A DNA stretch of 64,000 nt, taken from the NCBI RefSeq assembly GCF_001270265.1, contig NZ_LGAP01000002.1, forward strand, positions 124,001 through 188,000, written 5' to 3'. Source of the stretch: Ensifer adhaerens. GTDB lineage: Bacteria > Pseudomonadota > Alphaproteobacteria > Rhizobiales > Rhizobiaceae. The position numbers and the translations under genes are program-made. Below are positions 7,444 through 16,143 of this stretch, one piece after another. Positions within the stretch are counted from its first letter, which is position 1. Each line of letters opens with the position of its first letter. The notes under the pieces are model-generated. The model saw only the letters and a list, made by a program, of their open reading frames with translations. It made no database searches and was not told the DNA's origin.

Positions 7444-8382
7444 TCAGGACGCCAGTTGCCCCCTGGCTGAGCTTTTGCTTCGGTAATGGCTCGGTGGTGC
7501 CCCGATGATCTTGCGGAAGGCGCGACTGAACGAGGCCTCCGAATCGTAGCCGAGGCGGCCAGCGACAAGGGCCACCCGCTGCCCTTCCTGCAGCCATTGA
7601 TGCGCCTGGTGCATCCGCATGCGCGCGACGTAGCGGGCCGGCGTCTCGCCCACGGTGTCGACAAAACGCTGGGCGAAACCCGATCGCGACGCCCCCATGA
7701 GCTTTGCCAGTTCGGGCACTGTCCAATCCCTTGCAGGTTCGAGATGGATGGCTGCAAGGACACGTCCGAGTTCCGGGTTGCGAACGGCCGCGAGCCAGCC
7801 AGTCGCCGTGCCGCAGCCATGCTCTACCCAGGTCCGAATGAGCGTAGCGGTGAGCACGTCGGCGAGCCGCGCCAGAATGCCGCCCGAACCGACGCGCTGC
7901 ATCTCGGCTTCCCGCATCATGGCATCGAGCAGCGCTGGGATCGAAGGCTCGCTCGATGCAAGGTCGCTCGTGCGCATGACGGCCGGCATCAGTTGCAGCA
8001 GCGGATGCAGCCGATCGACATTGAACCGCATCACCGCGAAGAACAGGAGGTTCTTGCTGTCCGATGACGGGCATTGCACGTCGACGATGCCATCACAAAG
8101 CTGTCGTCTCGGCAGGTCTCCTATCGAAATGGCCGGAATGCCCGGCTTGCTGGCAAGGACATGCGCGTCCCCTTTCGGCAACAGGACCGCGTCACCCTGC
8201 GCGAGTTCTATCCATTCGCCATTCGGTGTCTGAAGATGGGCCGAGCCTGCCGCGAGAAAATGGAAGCGTGCGGGCTCCTGCGCCGGGTAAGCCGTCGCCC
8301 AGGGCGCACAGGGTTGGCAACGCCCGTATTCAACGCCGTCGAGCCTCAGCCCGCGCAGAATCTCGGTCAATGCATCGCTCAT
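7444..8382 (-). CDS. AraC-family transcriptional regulator (cupin N-terminal domain)
   Basis: A 312-residue regulator. Residues 1-190 form a cupin-type sensor of the AraC_binding/Cupin_6 class (GSAHLQTPNGEWIELAQGDAVLLPKGDAH), and residues about 210-300 form two helix-turn-helix motifs ending in LGYDSEASFSRAFRKIIGAPPSHYR, the AraC signature. It is divergent from an MFS exporter gene, the usual arrangement for AraC regulators of this class, many of which respond to reactive chlorine species or small electrophiles. The start chosen is MSDAL with GCGGAG upstream; a longer frame to 8475 lacks support. The palindrome between the two genes is a candidate binding site. Confidence 0.87.
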   Translation of the reverse strand: MSDALTEILRGLRLDGVEYGRCQPCAPWATAYPAQEPARFHFLAAGSAHLQTPNGEWIELAQGDAVLLPKGDAHVLASKPGIPAISIGDLPRRQLCDGIVDVQCPSSDSKNLLFFAVMRFNVDRLHPLLQLMPAVMRTSDLASSEPSIPALLDAMMREAEMQRVGSGGILARLADVLTATLIRTWVEHGCGTATGWLAAVRNPELGRVLAAIHLEPARDWTVPELAKLMGASRSGFAQRFVDTVGETPARYVARMRMHQAHQWLQEGQRVALVAGRLGYDSEASFSRAFRKIIGAPPSHYRSKSSARGQLAS

Positions 8383-8425
8383 AAGGCGCTCCGCAAGTTT
8401 GGACAAACGGCATAGTCTTTTGGAT

Positions 8426-8440
8426 TTTCTAGCATAGAAA
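8426..8440. promoter_or_regulatory. Candidate operator between the AraC and MFS genes
   Basis: A perfect 15-bp interrupted palindrome, TTTCTA-GCA-TAGAAA, lies about 55 bp upstream of the MFS start and 45 bp upstream of the AraC start. It is the only strong dyad in the divergent promoter region, so it is a candidate site for the adjacent regulator or for another factor. AraC proteins more often bind direct repeats, which weakens the assignment. Confidence 0.35.
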
Positions 8441-8492
8441 CTCCGAACAGTCATGCCTACTTTCGCCATCAACAATCGCGGAGATAAAAATC

Positions 8493-9692
8493 ATGGATGG
8501 CGTCGTGACGAAATCAGGGCCCCCGACGGACGAGCAGAACAGAGCCCGATGGGGCGCCGTCGTTTCCCTTTCGCTTGGGGTCTTCGGCCTGGTGACGGCA
8601 GAATTTCTGCCGGCAAGCCTGCTGACCCCGATGTCGGCGGATCTCGGGGTCAGCGTCGGCGCTGCCGGGCAATCGGTGACGACGACCGCGGTTGTGGCGG
8701 CGGTCGCCGGCCCGGCGATCGTCGTCTACACGGGACGGCTCGACCGCCGCACGGTTCTTCTGGCTTTGACAGGCCTACTCGTCGTCTCGAGCCTGATGGC
8801 AGGCTTTGCGCCGAACCTTCCTTTCCTGCTTGCGGCCCGCGTCTTGCTCGGCGTTGCGCTGGGCGGCTTCTGGGCCATGTCGCTGGCGCTGGCCATGCGG
8901 CTGGTTCCCGGCAGGTTGATGCCTCGCGCCATGGCAATCGTGATGTCAGGCGTATCGATCGCGACGGTCTGCGCCGCACCCGTCGGCGCCTGGATAGGAG
9001 CCACGCTCGGCTGGCGTTATGCCTTCCTGCTTGCAGCCGCAGTCGGGGTGATAACCTTTGTCGTCCAGGCACTGACTGTTCCATCCCTGCCGCCGATCGG
9101 GACCACCGGCCTTGGCACGATCGCAAGGGTGCTTAGACGCCCGGCGATCCGGCTTGGGCTTGCCACGATCCTGCTGGTGGTCACCGGCCACTTTGCCGGC
9201 TTCACCTACATCCGCCCCTATCTCGAACAGGTGCCCCGTTTCGACGTCGAAATGATCACCGCGATCCTGCTCGCGTTCGGTATCGGCGGCTTCTTCGGCA
9301 ATATCGCCGGCGGTTTCCTGGCAGAGCGCAATACGCGCCTGTCCATGACGCTGGCGGCCATTGGCATCGCCGCCACCGCACTCCTGCTCGCCGTAGCCGG
9401 CATGCTGCCGGCCATTGCCGCCGCTGCCACAGCAGCCTGGGGCTTCGCCTTTGGTGCACTCCCGGTCAGCGTCCAGTCCTTCATCAGCCGGGCCGCCGGC
9501 GACGAGGCGGAAGGCGCGGGTGCCGCGACCTTGACAACATTCCAGATCGCCATCTCGACCGGGGCAATCCTCGGCGGCCTGATCGTCGAGCTCCAGGGAC
9601 CCGCGGGCGTCTTCCTGTTCGCGTCACTGGCCGCGCTGCTGGGCGCCTCGCTCGTCGCGGTGTCCCGCAAGGTGGCCCTCCAGCCGAGCTGA
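8493..9692 (+). CDS. MFS transporter (DHA1 efflux type)
   Basis: A 399-residue membrane protein with twelve predicted hydrophobic helices. The loop 2-3 motif of major facilitators appears as GRLDRRTVLL and the motif C-like region as GVSIATVCAAPVGAWIG, which points to a drug/proton antiporter of the DHA1 group related to AraJ/NepI-type exporters. The ATG has GCGGAG-ATAAAAATC upstream. It is divergent from the AraC regulator, which probably controls it. The substrate is unknown; export of a toxic small molecule is the family's usual role. Confidence 0.88.
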   Translation: MDGVVTKSGPPTDEQNRARWGAVVSLSLGVFGLVTAEFLPASLLTPMSADLGVSVGAAGQSVTTTAVVAAVAGPAIVVYTGRLDRRTVLLALTGLLVVSSLMAGFAPNLPFLLAARVLLGVALGGFWAMSLALAMRLVPGRLMPRAMAIVMSGVSIATVCAAPVGAWIGATLGWRYAFLLAAAVGVITFVVQALTVPSLPPIGTTGLGTIARVLRRPAIRLGLATILLVVTGHFAGFTYIRPYLEQVPRFDVEMITAILLAFGIGGFFGNIAGGFLAERNTRLSMTLAAIGIAATALLLAVAGMLPAIAAAATAAWGFAFGALPVSVQSFISRAAGDEAEGAGAATLTTFQIAISTGAILGGLIVELQGPAGVFLFASLAALLGASLVAVSRKVALQPS

Positions 9693-9810
9693 GATGACAG
9701 TCCTACCAGTTGGCGGCCGAGATCCTGTGTTTCCAAGTTAACAGTCAGCGCCGTCACCATTCATCGCCGAATGGCGGCGTTTCCCGCAAAGATGGCTGAC
9801 CGTCAACGCC

Positions 9811-10428
9811 TCATTTGCCTGTCAGAGGCAAGGCCAAGAGCCGGTCGGTGGTGACGATGTCACCAAAGGTGTCGTCGATGGAGGCCAGAGCGGCGCGGTG
9901 CAGAGCGATATGCGAGACGGTGTTGCCATCCGCCATGTCGAGATCCCGCGTGGCACAGGCGTCGCCTGCCACGATCACGTTGTACCCGAGCGGGACGGCG
10001 TCGCGAGCGGCACCGGCAACGCAGGCGTGGGTCATCAGCCCGGCGATGATCAGCGTATCGACGCCGGCCTCTTTCAGGCACTGGTCGATGTCGGTGGTCG
10101 GAAACACACTCACGGACGATTTGCGCACCACCGAATGATGGGCGGACGGCTGGATCGCGTCGTGAAACCGGGAGGTCTCGCTATCCTCGGCAAAGACCGG
10201 GCTGCCTGCCGGCGTCACGTGTTGCACATGATAGACTTTCATGCCGTCCTGATCGGCACGGTCGATGAGGCGCTTGGCGTTGGCGAGCGCCTTTTCACCA
10301 TCCGGGATCGGCAGCTTGCCGCTGAAATACTCGTTCTGAAAGTCGATCACCAGCAAGGCGGTTCTGGCCGGATTGAGCCCGTGCGGCGCTGTGGCTCCAG
10401 CGATGGCGCGGATGGTGGGGTGCTGCAT
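9811..10428 (-). CDS. Isochorismatase-like cysteine hydrolase
   Basis: A 205-residue hydrolase with the isochorismatase-family triad: Asp in VIDFQNEY near residue 29, Lys in RKSSVSVF near 104 and Cys in THACVAG near 138. The cysteine shows it belongs to the nicotinamidase/N-carbamoyl-amidohydrolase branch that attacks amides or carbamoyls, not true isochorismatase. The start at MQHPTIRA has AAAGGA upstream; the longer frame to 10530 runs into the divergent promoter. It is divergent from a GlxA-type AraC regulator, a frequent pair in proteobacteria where the regulator controls the hydrolase. The substrate is unknown. Confidence 0.87.
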   Translation of the reverse strand: MQHPTIRAIAGATAPHGLNPARTALLVIDFQNEYFSGKLPIPDGEKALANAKRLIDRADQDGMKVYHVQHVTPAGSPVFAEDSETSRFHDAIQPSAHHSVVRKSSVSVFPTTDIDQCLKEAGVDTLIIAGLMTHACVAGAARDAVPLGYNVIVAGDACATRDLDMADGNTVSHIALHRAALASIDDTFGDIVTTDRLLALPLTGK

Positions 10429-10555
10429 GATGGGAAGTCCTTTCGCGTCGTTGTCGATGGCGAGAAATTCCCGCAGGCGGCGGTTCCGCGAAAGTGGCCG
10501 GAATGACAATATATGATAGGTTCTGGCCAAATTATCAGATTGGGGTCACACGCCG

Positions 10556-11527
10556 ATGCACACCATTGCCATCATCGCCTTTGAAGGCATCAGCGCCTTT
10601 CACCTCTCGGTTCCCTGCATCGTGTTCGGCGACGAACTCTTGAAGCTCGGAGCACCCCGCTACCGCCTGCTGATCTGCGGCGAGAACACGGGGTCGGTCC
10701 CCACCGGCTCAGGCTTTCGCATCGAGGTGACGCATGATCTCAGTCACTTGGCCGAGGCCGACACCGTCATCGTGCCGGCGTGGCGCGATCCAGATGAGCG
10801 GCCTTCAGAAGTCTTGCTGAAGAGCCTCAAGACTGCGCACGAACGCGGGGCGCGATTGGTCGGCCTATGCCTTGGCACCTTCGTGCTGGCGGAAGCCGGG
10901 GTGCTTGACGGGCGCCCAGCCTCCACCCATTGGGCCTGGGCCGAGGAGTTCGAGCGACATTATCCGCAGGTCGCGCTGGATCAGGATGCGCTCTACGTCG
11001 ATGATGGCGACATTCTCACATCGGCCGGGACAGCAGCCGCGATGGATTGCTGCCTGCATATCGTGCGCCGCGACCATGGAGCGGAAATTGCCAACCGCAT
11101 CGCCCGACGGCTGGTGGTGGCGCCCCATCGCCATGGCGGCCAGACCCAATACATCGAGAAACCGATGCCGGCTGCCGGCAGCGAGGTGCAGCTCGGCGCG
11201 ACGATCAACTGGGCCATCGAGCATCTGGGCGAGCCGCTGTCACTCGAAAAGCTGGCGGCGCGGGCCGGAATGAGCCTGCGCAGCTTTACCCGGCATTTCA
11301 GAAAAGCGACCGGCACGACGTTCACCCAATGGCTGCTCAACCAACGGCTGGCGACCGCGCAACGCCTGCTCGAAACCGGCTCCTGCCCGATCGAACGGGT
11401 CGCAGAGATGGCGGGCTTCGGCTCCACCGTCTCGCTGCGCCAGCACTTTACCCGGGCCTTCTCGATCTCGCCGGCAAGCTACCGCCGGCAGTTCAGGAAG
11501 GCACCTGCCACCCTGACGGTTCCGTGA
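10556..11527 (+). CDS. GlxA-family AraC transcriptional regulator (DJ-1/PfpI domain)
   Basis: A 323-residue regulator. Residues 1-185 are a DJ-1/PfpI (class I glutamine amidotransferase-like) domain with the nucleophile-elbow sequence LVGLCLGTFVLAEAG, keeping a Cys at the elbow. Residues about 215-315 carry the double AraC helix-turn-helix, ending GFGSTVSLRQHFTRAFSISP. The domain order is that of FtrA/GlxA regulators, which sense small ligands through the DJ-1 domain. The start is preceded by GGGG 13 nt upstream. It is divergent from the isochorismatase-like gene across a 127-bp AT-richer region that must hold both promoters. The target is inferred from position. Confidence 0.88.
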   Translation: MHTIAIIAFEGISAFHLSVPCIVFGDELLKLGAPRYRLLICGENTGSVPTGSGFRIEVTHDLSHLAEADTVIVPAWRDPDERPSEVLLKSLKTAHERGARLVGLCLGTFVLAEAGVLDGRPASTHWAWAEEFERHYPQVALDQDALYVDDGDILTSAGTAAAMDCCLHIVRRDHGAEIANRIARRLVVAPHRHGGQTQYIEKPMPAAGSEVQLGATINWAIEHLGEPLSLEKLAARAGMSLRSFTRHFRKATGTTFTQWLLNQRLATAQRLLETGSCPIERVAEMAGFGSTVSLRQHFTRAFSISPASYRRQFRKAPATLTVP

Positions 11528-11662
11528 GGTGTCCCAAAGCGCTGTTTCCGCTGTCCAAGGTCGGCCCGTGGCGGTTCACGAGCTTCTTGGTCAGCGTTCA
11601 AGCACAGGATTTTTTGACGGGCCTTGCCAGGCGAGACATCTGGAGCCGAATGCCAAACGGCA

Positions 11663-12229
11663 TTAAGAACGTGTTGAACCAACCCGCCAGCGCTTTTGGG
11701 AGACTTTCTGCGACGAAAGTTTCGAAGCCAGCTTCTGGGCGTTCCTTCCATAGGTGCTCTTCAATATCCAGTATCCCAATACCAGTGACAGCGCGCAGCT
11801 GCCACCGAGGATCAGAATCCAGACGCCCGTCCCGAAGTCCAGCCACATCGATACCAGCTGCTGGCGCAACACATAGTACTGGAGTTGAGACCACGGAAGC
11901 GCGACCACGAATGCCATGGCATAATGGTAGGCGAACAGCGCCAGAAGGCCGACGACGCTCACCGATAAGCTGAGCGCTGTGCCCACGCGGGCAAGCCTCA
12001 GCTTCTCACCTTCTGTCGGCGCGCGGCCAGTGGTCTTCACAAAGTGTCCCGCCGAGTATCCGCCGGCCGCAAAGAGCTGGCCAATCCAGAGTCCCGTCCC
12101 GGCGCCGCTTGGAATTGGAGCGACGAGGTTTTCATACAAGACTACTCCGGCGGTGCAGGCAAGGCACAAGCCGAGTGCAACGAAAGCGTAGTGTCGATAA
12201 AACGGCGTAAGCGGGATTGGATCGACCAT
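11663..12229 (-). CDS. Four-helix membrane protein, ABZJ_00895-like
   Basis: A 188-residue protein with four hydrophobic segments (residues about 12-32, 44-62, 82-105 and 128-152) and a basic C-terminal tail. The stretch FVKTTGRAPTEGEKLRLA between helices 2 and 3 matches the family signature of the small ABZJ_00895 membrane proteins, which have no known function. It is isolated, between the end of the GlxA gene and an unrelated flavin enzyme. An in-frame ATG nine codons upstream (12256) is an alternative start; neither has a strong ribosome site. Confidence 0.6.
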   Translation of the reverse strand: MVDPIPLTPFYRHYAFVALGLCLACTAGVVLYENLVAPIPSGAGTGLWIGQLFAAGGYSAGHFVKTTGRAPTEGEKLRLARVGTALSLSVSVVGLLALFAYHYAMAFVVALPWSQLQYYVLRQQLVSMWLDFGTGVWILILGGSCALSLVLGYWILKSTYGRNAQKLASKLSSQKVSQKRWRVGSTRS

Positions 12230-12470
12230 GTGTAATGCTTGCCCCAGCGGTTGCATTCATTCATGACACACGCGCGACGCCAGTTGCACGAGGAGGCTAT
12301 CCCACGATTTTCAAAGAGGTTCTAGCGCTGCCGCAGCAGTATGTTAGGCTTGAGAAGCTGCCCTCATGAGCAAATCAGAAACACAGCGTTCGCCCTCCAA
12401 CATCTGTTGCTCGGGGCCATCCCATGCCATCTAGGGCAATAGCAATGACACATTCCCAGGCGGCGATATC

Positions 12471-13493
12471 GTGAAGAAAATCGGATTCCTTTCCTTCGGC
12501 CATTGGACCCCCTCCTCCCAGTCGCAAACCCGCTCGGCAGGCGACGCGCTTCTGCAGTCCATCGATCTTGCGGTCGCGGCCGAGGAGCTCGGCGCTGACG
12601 GCGCCTATTTCCGCGTCCACCACTTTGCCCGGCAGCTGGCTTCCCCCTTCCCGCTTCTGGCGGCCGTCGGTGCCAAGACGAAGCGCATCGAGATCGGCAC
12701 GGCGGTCATCGACATGCGCTACGAGAACCCGCTTTACATGGCCGAAGACGCCGGCGCCGCCGACCTGATCTCGGGTTCCCGTCTTCAACTCGGTCTCAGT
12801 CGCGGGTCGCCCGAACAGGTGATCGATGGCTGGCGATATTTCGGCTACCAGCCGCAGGATGGCGCATCGGATGCGGATATGGGCCGCAGCCACGCCGAAG
12901 TGTTTCTCGAAGCGCTGAAAGGCAACGGTTTCGGCCAGCCCAACCCGCGGCCAATGTTTCCGAACCCACCTGGCCTGTTGCGCCTCGAGCCCCATTCCGA
13001 AGGATTGCGCGACCGCATCTGGTGGGGCTCAAGTTCGAACGCCACCGCCGTCTGGGCGGCAAAGCTCGGCATGAACCTGCAGAGTTCGACGCTGAAGGAC
13101 GACGAGACCGGTGAGCCGTTTCACATCCAGCAGGCCGCACAGATCCGCGCCTACAGGCAGGCGTGGAAGGAAGCGGGCCACGCGCGCACGCCGCGGGTTT
13201 CCGTCAGCCGCAGCATCTTTGCGATCGTCGATGATCGCGACCGCGCCTATTTCGGCCAAAGCGGCAAGGAGCAGGATACGATCGGCTTCATCGACGAGAA
13301 TACAAGGGCGATCTTCGGACGGTCCTACGCGGCCGAGCCTGACGTGCTCATCAGGCAACTCGCCGGGGACGAAGCCGTGGCCGAAGCCGATACGCTGCTC
13401 TTGACGGTCCCGAACCAGCTTGGCGTCGACTACAATGCCCACGTCATCGAGGCCATTTTGAAACATATCGCTCCCGCGCTGGGTTGGCGGTAA
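12471..13493 (+). CDS. LLM-class flavin-dependent oxidoreductase
   Basis: A 340-residue luciferase-like monooxygenase with a TIM-barrel fold. Family sequences seen are FLSFGHW at the first strand, GADGAYFRVHHFARQLASPFPLLAAVGAKT near 40-70, and the substrate/FMN-phosphate region ISGSRLQLGLSRGS near 100. Enzymes of this class use FMNH2 and O2 to oxidise aldehydes, sulfonates, nitriloacetates or similar compounds. The start is GTG at 12471. It is the first gene after a 240-bp gap and is followed by a separately promoted DAACS symporter, so no substrate can be inferred from context. Confidence 0.87.
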   Translation: MKKIGFLSFGHWTPSSQSQTRSAGDALLQSIDLAVAAEELGADGAYFRVHHFARQLASPFPLLAAVGAKTKRIEIGTAVIDMRYENPLYMAEDAGAADLISGSRLQLGLSRGSPEQVIDGWRYFGYQPQDGASDADMGRSHAEVFLEALKGNGFGQPNPRPMFPNPPGLLRLEPHSEGLRDRIWWGSSSNATAVWAAKLGMNLQSSTLKDDETGEPFHIQQAAQIRAYRQAWKEAGHARTPRVSVSRSIFAIVDDRDRAYFGQSGKEQDTIGFIDENTRAIFGRSYAAEPDVLIRQLAGDEAVAEADTLLLTVPNQLGVDYNAHVIEAILKHIAPALGWR

Positions 13494-13721
13494 ACGGCAA
13501 GACCAACTCATTCGAACGGCAGCTGGATTTCGCCCGCACGGACGATCGTGCGGGCCGAGATTTCGACGCCCGGCGACCGCTACGCGCAGGAAAATTATTC
13601 CACCTATGGTGGGCCACGTGCCAAAGCATTGCTTATCCCAGGCAGCAGGCTTGACTAGATTGCGCCAGTTGCGGAAGCTCTCTCCGAACGCTCCCCGCCC
13701 GCCATCAATCGAGTGTGAATC

Positions 13722-15080
13722 GTGTCCCAAGCTACTACCAAATCCCAGCCGAAGCCGTTTTTCCTGTCTTTCGGCTTTCAAGTTCTGGCAGCCATGGTCA
13801 TCGGACTGCTGCTCGGCCTCATCGCCCGAAATATGGGCGCCGACGCGGCCGGCAACCCCAACTGGCTGACCGTGACGCTCCAGACCATCGGCTCCATCTT
13901 CGTGCAGCTTTTGCGCGCCCTGGTCCCGCCGCTCGTCTTTACGGCGATCGTTGCCTCGATCGCCAATCTGGCGACGCTCCAGAATGCGGCAAAGCTTGTC
14001 TGGCAGACGCTCCTCTGGTTCGCGATCACGTCGCTCATTGCGGTTATCATCGGCATTGCGCTCGGCCTCATCATCCAGCCCGGCATCGGCTCAGCCGTGT
14101 CGCAGGAGGCTGCCAAGGCGCCATCCTATGCCGGCTCCTGGCTTGATTTCCTCAAGGGCCTGGTGCCCGCCAACATGCTGGGCCTTGAGGCAAGCACCAA
14201 GCTGACGGACGGAAGCGCCAGCACGTCGCTGAATTTCAACGTGCTGCAGATCCTCGTCGTTTCCATCGCCTTCGGTGCAGCCGCACTGAAGGCGGGCGAA
14301 GCGGCCAAGCCCTTCCTCGCCTTCAACCAGTCGCTTCTCGCCATCGTCCGCAAGATCCTGTGGTGGGTCATTCGCCTGACGCCGATCGGCACCATCGGCC
14401 TGCTCGGCCGCGCCGTGGCGCAATATGGCTGGGGAACGCTGGCACAGCTCGGCTGGTATGCCGCGGCAGTCTATATCGGCCTCGCCATCGTGCTCTTTGT
14501 CGTCTATCCCGCGCTGCTGATCGCGCATGGCCTGAAGCCCTCACGCTTCTTCGCCGGTGCCTGGCCGGCGATCCAGCTTGCTTTCGTGTCGCGCTCTTCG
14601 GTCGGAACACTGCCTGTCACCGAAACCGTGACCGAAAAGAGCCTCGGCGTGCCGCGCGAATTTGCGGCCTTTGCAGTGCCGCTCGGCGCAACGACCAAGA
14701 TGGATGGTTGCGCTGCGATCTACCCGGCCATCTCGGCGATTTTCATCGCCCAGTTCTTCGGCGTGCCGCTCGGATTGCAGGAGTATGTGCTGATCATCTT
14801 CGTCTCCGTGCTCGGCTCGGCAGCGACCGCCGGCCTGACCGGGGCGACAGTCATGCTGACGCTCACCTTGTCGACGCTTGGCCTTCCGCTCGAGGGTGTG
14901 GGCCTGCTGCTTGCCATCGACCCGATCCTCGACATGGGCCGCACCGCCGTCAACGTCGCCGGTCAGGCACTGGTGCCGACGATCGTTTCCAAGCGCGAAG
15001 GCATTCTCGACGAAACCGTTTACAATGCCGGCAAGTCCATAGAGGACCCGGAACCGGCGGCTGCGCTCCAGGCGGCATGA
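13722..15080 (+). CDS. Dicarboxylate/amino acid:cation symporter (DAACS family)
   Basis: A 452-residue membrane transporter of the GltP/DctA/SstT fold. It shows the serine-rich hairpin FVSRSSVGTLPVTETV near residue 290, the helix 7 motif GATTKMDGCA near 325 and the helix 8 motif IDPILDMGRTAVNV near 405, all of which line the substrate and Na+/H+ sites. It imports C4-dicarboxylates or acidic/neutral amino acids. The start is GTG at 13722. The 228 bp upstream contain a GC-rich hairpin at 13532-13555 (GCCCGCACG/CGTGCGGGC) without a T-run. A strong terminator follows directly, so it is a single-gene unit. The exact substrate is not determined. Confidence 0.9.
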   Translation: MSQATTKSQPKPFFLSFGFQVLAAMVIGLLLGLIARNMGADAAGNPNWLTVTLQTIGSIFVQLLRALVPPLVFTAIVASIANLATLQNAAKLVWQTLLWFAITSLIAVIIGIALGLIIQPGIGSAVSQEAAKAPSYAGSWLDFLKGLVPANMLGLEASTKLTDGSASTSLNFNVLQILVVSIAFGAAALKAGEAAKPFLAFNQSLLAIVRKILWWVIRLTPIGTIGLLGRAVAQYGWGTLAQLGWYAAAVYIGLAIVLFVVYPALLIAHGLKPSRFFAGAWPAIQLAFVSRSSVGTLPVTETVTEKSLGVPREFAAFAVPLGATTKMDGCAAIYPAISAIFIAQFFGVPLGLQEYVLIIFVSVLGSAATAGLTGATVMLTLTLSTLGLPLEGVGLLLAIDPILDMGRTAVNVAGQALVPTIVSKREGILDETVYNAGKSIEDPEPAAALQAA

Positions 15081-15098
15081 TCGCCTTCACATCCAGAG

Positions 15099-15124
15099 AA
15101 AGCCGGCACCTCGCCGGCTTTTTT
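15099..15124 (+). terminator. Rho-independent terminator after the DAACS symporter
   Basis: A 9-bp perfect stem (AAAGCCGGC / GCCGGCTTT) with a 5-nt loop runs into a T-rich tract, 19 bp after the stop codon of the symporter gene. Confidence 0.88.
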
Positions 15125-15432
15125 GATTCTTTTGCTTGGCCATCCGCCGGATGCCACGGAATGTTGCAGTTCGGGCCCTGCGCATCGCATCGGCCTTCCG
15201 CGTTTTTGCACTGCTCGCATCGAAAGCGTCAGTGAAGCAGGACCCCGAAGCCCGGTTGGATCACGACGGTTCCATTCCGAATTCAAGATTGGCGGTTGCC
15301 AGCAGTGCTCGCGCTTCAATCTGCGCGTTTCAATGACGACCAGCAATATCGTAGAGTTGTTATCGGCCGGCGATTGGAATACTGGGTGACTGTGATTTCT
15401 GTCTTAACAGCACGTTACGCAGCGGAGCTTGG
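15125..15432. other. Intergenic region, about 300 bp, no gene seen
   Basis: Between the symporter terminator and the GNAT gene I see no coding sequence with a ribosome site, no RNA gene and no clear repeat. The short ORFs here have atypical composition. The last 80 bp are AT-richer and probably hold the GNAT promoter. Confidence 0.5.
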
Positions 15433-15879
15433 ATGCCGGTCACCTTCCAGCGGATAAATGAAGACCACGCGTTGCAGGCGGCTACCATTATCGTGAAGGC
15501 ATATATTGAGCCGCCTTGGAATGAGGAGTGGACGCTTGACCGGGCGACGGCGCGCATGGGCGAGTTGTCGGCCACCCCGGGCTGGCTGGGCGTCGGGGCA
15601 CTCGAGGATGGCAGGTTGTATGGGTTTGCCATCGGTCTCCCACACACGTCCGCTTCAGGCCGAGGCCTGTATATACCTGAGATCGCGGTGCTTCCATCTC
15701 ACCAGGCCAGAGGCATTGGGAAGCAGCTGCTCAAACTGCTCGAGGCTGAAGCCCAGAACGCCGGCTTCTCGAGCGCATGGCTTTTGTCGCAAGGTCAGGG
15801 CACCGCTGCAGAATATTACAAGGCAAGCGGCTACGAACAGGCCGCGAGGCTCAGGGTCTATTCAAAATCGCTACAATGA
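15433..15879 (+). CDS. GNAT-family N-acetyltransferase
   Basis: A 148-residue single-domain GNAT. The acetyl-CoA binding motif A is IPEIAVLPSHQARGIGKQLL (pattern Q/RxxGxG/A at about residues 90-95), followed by the motif B region AEYYKASGY near 134. The start has GCGGAG six nt upstream. It transfers an acetyl group to an amine of an unknown small molecule or protein. It is monocistronic and converges with the small gene at 15892-16110. Confidence 0.85.
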   Translation: MPVTFQRINEDHALQAATIIVKAYIEPPWNEEWTLDRATARMGELSATPGWLGVGALEDGRLYGFAIGLPHTSASGRGLYIPEIAVLPSHQARGIGKQLLKLLEAEAQNAGFSSAWLLSQGQGTAAEYYKASGYEQAARLRVYSKSLQ

Positions 15880-15891
15880 CGTTCTGAGGCC

Positions 15892-16110
15892 CTACCCCTC
15901 GTAGTGACCCGATGATGCGGCGGCGGCCGACTTGACGACCAACGCCACGTCCGCACCCTTGATCACGCTCACCCCTGCCGCGCGCAGATCGGCAACCGTC
16001 CTAAGTCCGCCTGCCTTCGGCGCTTCAAGTGGTTCGACGCTGCGCGCATCCAGATCGACAATCCAAAGGCCCTGTTCGCCTTCGATGCCTATGACAACAA
16101 CTTTGGCCAT
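15892..16110 (-). CDS. Hypothetical small protein, 72 residues
   Basis: A 72-residue protein beginning MAKVVVIGIEGEQGLW, with a short beta-rich N-terminal half and an Ala/Val-rich helical C-terminal half. No family is recognised. The start is well supported by AGAGGGGAAAGCG before the ATG. It lies 33 bp after the stop of the SARP-TPR regulator on the same strand and may be cotranscribed with it. The short length and lack of motifs leave its function open. Confidence 0.6.
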   Translation of the reverse strand: MAKVVVIGIEGEQGLWIVDLDARSVEPLEAPKAGGLRTVADLRAAGVSVIKGADVALVVKSAAAASSGHYEG

Positions 16111-16143
16111 TCGCTTTCCCCTCTTGCTATGGATTTGCTCGGT

